DNA of 64,000 nt, taken from assembly GCA_032718565.1 (NCBI GenBank), contig JAVGVS010000004.1, positions 9,993,072-10,057,071 on the forward strand, given 5' to 3'. The stretch is from Distichodus sexfasciatus. Lineage: Eukaryota > Chordata > Actinopteri > Characiformes > Distichodontidae. This document shows positions 48,379 to 56,049 of this stretch, one piece after another; the stretch's first letter is position 1; each line of letters begins with the position of its first letter. The position numbers were made by a program, and so were the translations under genes. Under the pieces are notes generated by a model that did no database searches, was not told the origin of the DNA, and saw nothing but the letters and a program-made list of their open reading frames with translations.

Positions 48379-51300
48379 TAGGCAAAATTGCTCATCATAC
48401 CATAAAAAGGCCGATCCCCATATCCTGGTTTAGGCTGCTTGGACCCATAGCCACCTGTAATATGAGGGTGAACATAAAATAAGATATTAAGAAACGTTTT
48501 ACACCCATACACATCAATTTTAATCATGTTTATGGTTTAATTTTTTTTTTGCACCATTGGGTCTGTTAATTTGTCCATTTGCTGCACCATAGCCTGTTAA
48601 AGAAAATAACAGTAATAAGTTTTTTTCATAATATACAATATTCATAATATATGTTCATAATATACAATAATACACACAAGGCATACACGGGCACACATAC
48701 CATTTCCTTTCATGGCTGACTGAGGTGAACCTGTAAAATAAAATAAAGCAAATTAATAAATAACACAAATTTACGTATAATAATTATAATAATTATATAA
48801 TTTCATTCGGTCAAAATATGTAGTACCACTTGATCCGCCTTTATTTAATGCAGCTCCGTAACCTAGAAATAAGAATGAATAAATGAGCAAGTAATAAAAA
48901 ACACATATTTAATAATTGTTTTATGTAAAAAATTACCTGCCTTTATTCGATGCAGCTCCATAACCTTTGGATAAAAAAAAAAAACATATCAATTTTTCAT
49001 ATTCATTACTCATCAACATAAAATTATGCTGCCTGCATAAAAATCATTGGATATGATTTCAGTTTAAACCTATTTAGCTAATGATTTCTATGTTGTAAAA
49101 AAAAGCCATTAGTACTGTTTTGTTCTTTCTTAAAAGAAACATAAATCTATAATCACCATTTGGCTTTGCCCCATTTCCAAGACCAGCTGATGCAGCACCG
49201 TAGCCTTTAAAGAACATTTTGCCAGAAGCTGTCAAAAAGATTCATAAATGAACAAACATTTTAACTTGATTTTAGAAGTGCATCAAAATATACTGATTAA
49301 TACCTCTAGAATTATCATAGAATTTATGTATATATGTATATATATTATGTATATATATATGTATAACATATGCTCATAAATTTACATTTTTTGCCGTTAA
49401 AGAGGTCATGTATCATAATATGAAAATGCTCTTTGTGGCAATTGTGAGCTACACATTTAACATGGTGGGCAGTATTAAAAAATCAATTTGCAAAATTACT
49501 TCTGAAATAATTTAGAAAATCCGTCAACATTTTGACAAAGCTATGGTGCAAAGTTACAACCTTTTTTCATTCACATTTTACATAAATAAAAAATAAATAA
49601 CAATAAGAATTTACCATTGCCCTTGCCATTATTTCCAGTGGGCTGAGCAGCGCCATACCCTTCAAAATTAGTGAGAAGAGCTCAATTCAGACTTTCAAAC
49701 TCATTATCCAAAATGTCAAGGCATAATATAAATGTTTAAGAGGTAACAAACCTTTGGATGTTCCTCCGTTTCCAGTGAACGGAGAATGTGGAGCACTGTA
49801 ACCTGGCAAAGAGAAAGCAGAAAAAATGTTGAGAAACATGTTTGAGTCAGAAATATTTAAAAATGAATGAGTTATTTCTTCACCTTGTCCTTTGTAGTTG
49901 GGTGGGAAAGCATTTGCAGCTTGTTGACCGAGACCATAACCTAAAACAAGCAGAAAATATTGCATAATAATGATCTTGATAGATTAACATTAGGGGTCGA
50001 CTGATTCTCAGTGCTGATATTCACTGCCTTTTGCTTCTTTTTTAGTAGTCTTTAGGAAGCTATTTTTTATTCATGTATTTATTTGTCTGTTGGTTTACTT
50101 TAACTTTATTTTATAAAGTTAAACAGCCTCTAATCACTTTTTGTTTTAAGAAAACATTGAAAAGTTCTCAGAATTTATATGCTAAAGGCATTCAAATCAA
50201 AGTTTTGCAATGGGGTATTTGTTATTCTAAATGTTGACAGTAATTTGGTGTTGGGTCTTCTTGATAAGTAATAATTACCATCAATTTTGGCAAAAATCAA
50301 ACCAACTGACTTCCAGTTAAGATTCATATATTACAACAGATGAGACATACTGTCTTGTTTCAATTGTGTCTTGGATCATTTTCTGAAAAAGGTATACTAA
50401 CAAACATTCTGAATCTGGGGTGAAGGTTTGGTGTGGAGTAAAGAGCTTAGAGTAAAAATGACAAAGTAATAAAAACAGTTTCCACAGATGCATTAAATTT
50501 CACCACAAAGCACAAGTCACAGTCATAGATATATAATAGTCAACAAAGTCCTTATCAATTGATAAACGAAATGGGCCGAGACTCAACTTAATCATAATAG
50601 CAGAACTGTTTCAACAAAGCAGCCTTTTTAACTGAACCTACACCTGTTTCCCAAGTTGCGCTATAAAATACAAGTTGCTATTAAAAACTAAAACTGGGAC
50701 AAAAAAGCTTTTGTTGTAGGTGTGAGCTGTGCATTTTAGTCCAAATACTTTGCGAGTCTGGAAGAGAGGAAAAAGAGACAAACCATTGAAAAAGTGGAGA
50801 AACTGGAAAGGAGGGAACGTCAATGGAGCGATTGTGTATAAGCAATAAAACCTCATTTTCACAGCTGAACGTTAAATTCAGAAGTACACACTAAAACCTA
50901 ATAAGTTCGTTCAACTCAGTTTGAGGAAACCAATTGTCAAATCATTTAAATGTATAAATGTCTAAGCATATATGATATTAATTAGTTATGTGGTCACATT
51001 CATAACCCATTTTAAGAAATTAGATTTTCTTGCTCAAATTGTTAACATACTGTACATTTATTTCTTAGTCAAGAATTTTGGGTGTATTTTGACTAAATAT
51101 AATCAAAATGCAAATATAGAAAATTTCAGCTGTGAAGTATGAGGGGAAAATTGGGGTTTTAAGAACAACCTATTAATTGATTTCCTTCATTGTTAGCCAC
51201 TAAAGAGTTTTAAGTGGTTAGCAATGACGGAAAGCAATAAAAGACAGCCCTAATTATTCTGCATATATCACATCCTATTAAACAAAACACTAAACACCAA

Positions 51301-51503
51301 TTCTAAACATTCAGTCCAAGTCCCCAGTCATCTTAAAAATGCATATATGAATCAAATGGATCTGTGGAAGAAGAAATATTAATTTCACATAACCCTTTTC
51401 CTTGGGGAGGTACAATATATAAACACCTTAATTAATAGGATAACTATAATTAACAAAAAAATTTAAATTGTATGCCAATAAGCCCCATTTAATAAATGAT
51501 TGT

Positions 51504-51541
<38 letters not shown>

Positions 51542-52118
51542 AATGTCTGTTTAAGAACATTTTAGAAACATTCTACAGCCATTCTTCAATAGAAATTTGT
51601 TCCTAAAACCCAGTCACACAGTTTTCACGAGATGTTTTGTGTTATTGGGTTTTCTTCAATTCTACAGTTGTATAATATTATACTATTTAAGTGGCATAAC
51701 CAATTTAAGAAAAAAACTTAATTATATTAGGACTTTGTTTAATTTCTTTGGGAAGATTTTTTGATGAAACCTGTCGGTTTAAGAATATTTTTAGAACAGT
51801 ATGTTTAAGAACAGGAGTTATAACAAGTTTGTTGCTAAAAATGCAAACTGTCAAATGATATTTGGAATAGTGTTGAACAGCATTACAATTGGCTTAAAAA
51901 CATAAGCATTAAAGCACAAGAAGAATGAGCGAAGCCCCATGAAGCAATTTGAGCCATTTTTTACAAACCAATTAAGACTGTTTTTGTTGTAAGACAAGAA
52001 ACCGGGTGGAATCTTGATGTCAGTGTGTATGTGTCCTGAACCCACCTGTGCCACCTTGGATCGTTAACCCTGTCATCCAGAGCAGCAGCCCTGCTTGCAG
52101 AAGTGCCCGTCTCAGCAT
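32970..52118 (-). CDS. Secreted glycine-rich elastin-like protein, GREP1-like (about 42 coding exons)
   Basis: Likely extracellular matrix protein. Start ATG 52116-52118; residues 1-21 are a signal peptide (MLRRALLQAGLLLWMTGLTI). Exons in coding order: 52046-52118, 49884-49940, 49752-49802, 49615-49659, 49157-49204, 48827-48862, 48701-48730, 48555-48593, 48401-48454, 47909-47965, 47782-47829, 47649-47687, 47500-47538, 47374-47421, 47114-47164, 46993-47034, 46580-46627, 46455-46493, 46296-46340, 44733-45476, 44018-44071, 43422-43472, 42998-43054, 42630-42689, 41984-42013, 41850-41903, 41696-41740, 41050-41073, 40878-40934, 40009-40074, 39865-39927, 39361-39426, 38938-39048, 37762-37833, 36507-36569, 36358-36423, 35702-35767, 35020-35103, 33795-33830, 33470-33697, 33084-33137, 32970-32974 (stop). 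Every intron is phase 1 and every internal exon a multiple of 3, as in elastin; about 1,014 aa. Modules run GYG...K..G. Lysine-rich KPGYG motifs resemble elastin cross-link sites. Adjacency to paqr4 suggests GREP1 (inference). A few exons may be missed or skipped. Confidence 0.82.
33340..33445 (+). mobile_element. tRNA-type SINE head fragment
   Basis: Reads gggacagttggtagtgtaac, ggttagagcgttctcccca, aaggtcaacagtttgaatcc and ctgaggtactcatgagcaaa. Head and start of body only. It ends about 25 bp before the donor side of the exon at 33470-33697. Confidence 0.55.
33470..33697 (-). CDS. C-terminal Gln/Pro/Ala-rich exon of the elastin-like gene
   Basis: A 228-bp phase-1 exon reading PAAPTPGPAPAIADPAMTSF, then a Q-rich stretch (QQQIQIQQHLKVQLQPQ) and ending GKSWAG. 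It lacks the GYG motif. The following exon (33084-33137) returns to GNYNLKGFFGNGYQ, after which a 5-nt coding tail gives the stop. The acceptor (ccctag) has a weak pyrimidine tract. Confidence 0.75.
35154..35639. mobile_element. MITE with perfect 8-bp target duplication (cagtgttggg ends)
   Basis: Element 35162-35631 (470 bp), inverted ends cagtgttggg and cccaacactg, flanked on both sides by ccttaaat. The interior is rich in gtaatacattac-type motifs. hAT-like. Intronic in the elastin-like gene. A related partial copy lies at 63600-63720. Confidence 0.8.
36010..36145. repeat. 58-bp hairpin (inverted repeat) in intron
   Basis: Arms 36010-36067 and 36088-36145 pair at 55 of 58 positions, with a 20-nt spacer. 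Related 'gtgtaagcattattaccc' text recurs just downstream (36148-36165) and, as gtgttagcattattac, upstream near 35972. So it is part of a longer AT-rich palindromic element. Confidence 0.85.
36730..37515. repeat. Composite of dispersed repeats in elastin-like gene intron
   Basis: A 'gcctcattcaccaagtgttctt...gcttaaaaaccac' repeat is split. Its left part is at 36760-36980 and its right part (aagaacaaatttgagc ... gaggccccttgat) at 37480-37540. A 'gcaacttgggtgtgtgggtcttgctcag' type element at 37010-37400 is inserted between them. Similar text occurs at 17830-18010, 51480-51840 and 55310-55460. Confidence 0.45.
37607..37681 (-). pseudogene. Possible extra module exon with weak donor
   Basis: An open 75-nt segment between a good acceptor (tgttttag) and a poor donor (gtcgga). 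It encodes GLGGLIYGGKPP, then NAGETGKYG. It closely parallels the confirmed exon at 37762-37833 (GIGGLFYGGQPAG ... SSGKYG), so it is a tandem duplicate. Splicing is uncertain. Confidence 0.5.
38825..38912. repeat. CAA/AGT/AAT trinucleotide microsatellite
   Basis: About 6 CAA, then a few TAG/TAA, then about 14 AAT units. It lies about 25 bp inside the intron beyond the donor of the 38938-39048 exon of the elastin-like gene. The Asn, Tyr and Leu homopolymer frames are artefacts. Confidence 0.9.
39478..39857. mobile_element. hAT-like MITE (taggggtgtaacaatac ends)
   Basis: Element 39486-39849. Ends are taggggtgta and tacacctcta (inverted). Flanks gtgaatgc and gtgaacgc match 7 of 8. It ends 15 bp from exon 39865-39927. 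Relatives at 29040, 39105 (fragment), 41190 and 59320. Confidence 0.65.
40355..40670 (+). mobile_element. tRNA-derived SINE, gcagcatggtggtgcagcgg type
   Basis: The head has A box-like gtgcagcggttagtgctgcc and B box ctgggttcgatccc. The body has ctctcccagagttcactggg, gttaattggcgtctc and ataggctccgg. The tail is (aatg)n near 40650. About 310 bp, probably full length. In an intron of the elastin-like gene. Confidence 0.8.
40778..40862. repeat. (CTT)8 ... (AAG)5 inverted microsatellite plus (GAC)4
   Basis: CTT tract 40778-40801 and AAG tract 40832-40846 on the same strand are complementary, with a 30-nt AT-rich spacer containing (AAT)n. A GAC run follows at 40851-40862, ending about 15 bp from exon 40878-40934. 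Confidence 0.85.
41247..41506. mobile_element. 260-bp palindromic MITE nested in an older repeat
   Basis: Arms of about 108 bp (41247-41356 and 41398-41506) are near-perfect inverted copies: tcatatgtgacccgatctgc begins the left arm and its complement ends the right. The spacer is about 42 bp. Flanking text (41190-41246 and 41507-41650) is one copy of the 39486-type repeat, so this element inserted into it. Confidence 0.8.
43505..43700 (-). mobile_element. tRNA-derived SINE
   Basis: Minus strand: gcagttagtagcacaatggt, tagggtctgtgatcggaagg, tcgcctgttcaagtcccgg, then the body gtactcatgagcatg and the end gtgctgtgatgtgttcac. Same family as 31650. Confidence 0.65.
44733..45476 (-). CDS. Large Pro/Gln/Lys-rich exon of the elastin-like gene
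   Basis: One 744-bp exon (248 codons), while its neighbours are 24-111 bp. It opens with a typical module (GYGSFLNGNGKGPK) and then becomes an internal repeat around P-Q-G-K-A-P-K-P, spaced 15-30 residues. Variants are QGTPSKP, QRQIPKP, QGKGQKH, LQGKAPKS, PQGKAPKT and QSKGPKP. It ends in a proline run (PGPPPAPLP) and NPG. It is still phase 1 at both ends. Probably an unstructured, lysine-bearing linker between the two GYG halves. Confidence 0.85.
45895..46110. mobile_element. Inverted-end element (gcaactggactt ends)
   Basis: gattgaatcaaaggcaactg gactt at about 45950 is repeated inverted as aagtccagttgctttcaatt caagctc at 46068-46094. The same pair of ends occurs around 15565 and 15905. Non-coding; class unknown. 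Confidence 0.5.
48345..48376. repeat. (AAT)n microsatellite
   Basis: About ten AAT units, 25 bp from the donor of the exon at 48401-48454. Confidence 0.85.
48937..48964 (-). pseudogene. Duplicated module exon, GC-donor or decayed
   Basis: Near-copy of the exon at 48827-48862: both begin GYGAA and then have NKG. With the GT donor the exon is 28 nt and breaks frame, unlike all others. With a GC donor (AAAG|gcaggt) it is 24 nt, 48941-48964, and stays in frame as GYGAASNKG. It was left out of the predicted protein. Confidence 0.5.
49941..52045. other. First intron of the elastin-like gene
   Basis: 2.1 kb between signal-peptide exon and first GYG module, by far the largest intron apart from repeat-filled ones. 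No phase-1 GYG exon found in it. It contains a 29-nt A run (51510-51538) and part of the 'aattctacagttgt' dispersed repeat (51540-51840). Confidence 0.6.
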
Positions 52119-52431
52119 GGCGGGCAAAACTGATGAACAGAAAAGTCGAAGTTCAGATTCTTAATTGGAGCAGTATGGAGAGTGGAGGTTTCTTGTGTTT
52201 CTCACAGACTTTTATAAACCCCAGACTGTGCCAAGGTGCAAGCTCTGCCTCTTTTGGGGCTGAAAAACTACTCCTCCAATCCCTTGTGTGTCAGGCATTC
52301 CTGTCTTCTTGAAGCATGTCTCTTGTCCAAGAAGAAAGTAATTGGTTTTGGAAATAGTTAGAGAAAGTGAAATTAGAGTTAATGACATGAAAAATGGCAC
52401 TGAAGTTAATGAGAAGAAAAATAAAAGGAAA

Positions 52432-52463
<32 letters not shown>

Positions 52464-54584
52464 AGGGAAAAATGAACGAAAGTTTATTCATCATCAATCT
52501 GACGATGGATAAATTCACTGTTCTTGTCGTTAAACTCCTGAAATTAAACTGAAGTTAAAGATCAAATAAAGCATGAAAATGACAAATATGGGATAAATGA
52601 ATGAAAGCTGGTTAAATACTTTTGCTGAGCCAATTGGAGGAGGAAGGAAGGAAGGAAGGAAGGAAAAGAAGGAAAGAAAAGAAGAAAGGAAGGAAAGAAA
52701 GAAAGACAAAGAGACGAATGAATAAAAGCTAAATACGTTAGAGGCTGAGCCTCATGAAATGAATCCAACCAACATGGAGTTGTGTTTTTTTTTGTTTGGT
52801 TGGGTTATTTTGTGTTTTTTTAATTTTTATTTTACAGTTGATTTACTTTTTAAACTATGGTGTGAAAAATTTGCCATCCTGATGACAGTCGTTTGCAGTA
52901 ACAGTTAAACATTGCATTGATCTGGGCTGTATGAGAAATATATGGGTAATACAGCTATCAAAAGGGAAATATCTGGATAACACGGGCAATATCTCAGCAA
53001 TATGGCTATTAAATGGAAAGCATTTGAGCAATATAGGCATTAAATATAAGATATATGGACAATGTGGTCTATATACACACACACACTCACACAAACACTG
53101 CCAGAAGGAAGCCACAAGTACCATTGCACATCTGCTTCAGCCCTGTAACTTCCAGTCTTTCTGAAAAGTTCCCATTGAGTCTTACTGCTGGACCGTGGCA
53201 ATCTTGCCTCCTACGCTTCTACAGTAAAAAAAGAAAGGTAGACAGTCTGTTTTGGGATCACAATGCAGAACAGCAGAAACCTAGCTTTGCAGAGTCATGT
53301 GGGAAAAGTAGCTTGGAGAAAGACATCAGGTCAACACAGACATGTCACACAAATACTACCGGCTTTAATAAAACAATGCAACAAAAGCATACACATAGAT
53401 CCTATACACATTTCTAGGCCAAGTTTTGGCACATATTGATATTTTCTCAATTTAAATGTTAATCACTTAACTTTTATCAAAAGATACACTCAATATTATT
53501 TGCTACAACAAATGTACAGTACGTTCGCAATTTGACTACATCTATTAGCAGCAAAAAAGCATATTTTTTGGAACATAAAGGATGGCTGACCAACGATGGA
53601 GGAGACTTTCTGGGCAAAAATTTCATTCATCTACACAGATTTCCAACTTTCCATGTTACGTAGTTTCCTTTACAGCTATTCAGTCAACAACTTTCCGATG
53701 CTTAAGATTTTTCAAAAATCTGAAGTTTTGTGAAATAAGAGAAAATGAACCGTAAGAATTCCTGTGAGGGAAAAAAAGATTTGACTGGTAGTCTATAACC
53801 AATATGCAAGGCTCGATTCTGTCAAAAATGTTAAAGTGCTATTACAAACTATATTTTCATCATACCTGACCAAGTCTGAACAATAACATCAATTTAGAAC
53901 CAAATTAAACAACAATTACAGCACCCTGCAGCACCTTAGTCTAGAAACATTTAAGCATTTGATGTTCAGCAACTTTGTTAATTAAGTGAAATTATTAAAT
54001 TATCAGACGTTCTGCTCAAACGGATCGTGCAGAGTTTCCATGACCTCACCCTATATTCAAACGAGGGTGTAATGGGAAAAAGTAGAAAGCGGAAAAGGGG
54101 TTGGTAAAATTCTAACATCTCACCTCTGGCTGACATTTCACATCCTGTCATCCAAATGCTTGACTTAAAATGAAGGTCGGTGCAAGCTTGAAAGCTCAAG
54201 CTGGACCTTTGATTTCTTTCAACTAAAATTAGGGTTTTTTTTGTTTGCTTTGAACACTACAAATTCCTGTAGGACCACAATACAATTCTATTTAGCATGT
54301 AGCCCCAATGATGCAATGTTGATGTTTTGATGAATCGCAATGTGACAATAACCACTAAAAAAAGAAAAAAAATGTACCATTACAGCAAACAGTAAATAAA
54401 TACTAATTGCAAGCCAGTTAGTCATTTAAAATAAGCCTAGATTCTTTGTTATTTGTTTGTAAACATGTAGCTACAAAGTCTTGAGAAATGATGATAATCA
54501 CAATGAAAGTAAATACGGAAGTTCAAACAAGGAGACCTAATGAGCGTCGACACGTCCAATCGCATAACTCCTAGTTCTGTATAT

Positions 54585-54830
54585 AAGCAGTAAACTGGCC
54601 TTCTTCTCTGCCATTACAGCTGTTCGATTTCGCCTGCCTCCTCCCCTCCACCACCTTCGGCTTCCCGTCTTGGTCCGGGACAGGCTCCTTCGCCTTCCTG
54701 CCTGGTCTCCCAGCCAGATCTGCTGGCTTCAGAGACAAGGGAACCAACGACCAAGCGACGGGCTTCCTCCAAAATTTATCACATACACACTAAAGACAGC
54801 TTGTTTTTGCCAAATAAAATACTTGTCAAT
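54585..54830 (+). other. GC-rich island between a TATA box and AATAAA; possible LTR or short transcript
   Basis: In AT-rich surroundings there is a tatataag box (about 54590), then a pyrimidine-rich start (ccttcttctctgccattaca), about 170 bp of GC-rich sequence, and an AATAAA near 54815. This is the order of a retroelement LTR (U3 end, R, U5) or a tiny transcription unit. On the minus strand the same DNA is open for about 60 codons (EEARRLVVGSLVSEASRSG ... stop), which could instead be a terminal exon. Neither reading is proved. Confidence 0.35.
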
Positions 54831-54889
54831 CTATAACTGAATGGTCTCCTTGGCTGAAATGATATTTTCATATTAACAGTAAGTAAGAG

Positions 54890-55110
54890 TGGTTATTTGT
54901 CATTGTGAACACAGCACAGTGCACCACAATGAAGTGTGACCTCTGCATTTGACCCAGTGAGATGTAAACATGAATGGCACCCAGGGAGCAGTGCTTGGGG
55001 ATGGTACCTTGCTCATGAGTACCTCAGTGGGACCTTTACCAGTCCGGGTTTCGAACCGGTGACCTCCCAATCACGGGGTGATCGCCCTATCCGTTACGCT
55101 GCCAGCTGTA
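54890..55110 (-). mobile_element. tRNA-derived SINE
   Basis: Minus strand: agctggcagcgtaacggata, gggcgatcaccccgtg, aggtcaccggttcgaaaccc (clear B box), then gtactcatgagcaaggtacc and ccaagcactgctccctggg, ending gtgctgtgttcacaatgac. The best-preserved head in the window. Confidence 0.75.
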
Positions 55111-56049
55111 TGTAGTTAGTTTTTCAGTATATGAAAAACAGTGAACAATAGAAATAGCCATTAATAAAAAAAATAAAATACATGACAACTTTAACTATGA
55201 GCAATAAAATGCAAATGTAATTTTGTATGTAACAGTGACAAACCTTTGAAGAATTGATCAATGCTTGCCAAAGTACAGAGGTCCATTTCAAAATGAACCC
55301 TTTTTTTGACTAACAATTAGCCTTTTTCACCAACCATTCTTAAGACGAAATTTGTTCTTAAAACCCACTTTTGCAGTTTTTAAAGCTTCTGACAATTAAG
55401 AATGTTTTCTTATTTGAGATTTGTTCTTGAGTAATAACACAATCTACAAACAGAAGCTTGTCCTCCAGTCTACAGTTGTGTCCCTTTTAGATGTCTTAAC
55501 TTTCTTAGGGAAAAAAATGTACACATTACAGAATGAGGCGTGTCATGTTTTTGGCTTAGGTTAAAAAAAAAAAAAAAAAAAGTAAACACATCCCAATATT
55601 TGGTCTGTAAAGAGTTTTAACTACGCAAAATATGAAAGCCACATTCTGAACATTATAACATTTGTTTAAGCCTCAACAATAAAGACAAAATTATAATAAA
55701 TTGGATATTCTTTCAAAACATAATAAAAATACACCACATTATATATTATAAAACATAATGCAAGGTAAACAATTTGACACATGAAACACATTTAGTGTAA
55801 AAGCCAATGTAATGAACTAACTGAAGAGTCTTCAAATATTGAAATTATTTTAGAATCCCTATTCTCCCAAATCTCACTAAAGCCAACACATTCTCAACAT
55901 GCACCACAGTACCCTGTGCCATTAGCACCAGTCAGAGATGACTGTCTCAGCTGTCTAACTTCAAATTTCATCTAATGAGGTTTTTCACAATCACCTGTGA
56001 AAGGTTTGTGTTTATTTGCATGTGGCGAAGTCAGGCAGGCATGGGAAAG

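Larger units (their letters stand above)
52119..56049. other. Upstream region of the elastin-like gene
   Basis: No exon identified with confidence. GAAA-type microsatellites at 52433-52463 and 52641-52710. Diverged about 40-45 bp repeats (gggcaatatctcagcaatat type) at 52930-53070. A SINE at 54895 and the island at 54585-54830. The elastin-like promoter must lie near 52120-52300, where no clear TATA box is seen. Confidence 0.45.

Noticed and set aside
50641..50663. Small exon-like segment in intron 1 of the elastin-like gene
   Set aside because: It has acceptor and donor, but the phase is not 1-1 and no GYG module is encoded.
32970..52118. That the large secreted gene is elastin (eln) itself
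   Set aside because: Exon phases and KPGYG motifs match, but poly-Ala/Lys exons and the usual Cys-containing basic C-terminus are absent, and the neighbours are wrong for eln.
54890..55110. A true tRNA gene
   Set aside because: The A and B boxes are there but the fold is incomplete and the long body and repeated copies show it is a SINE.
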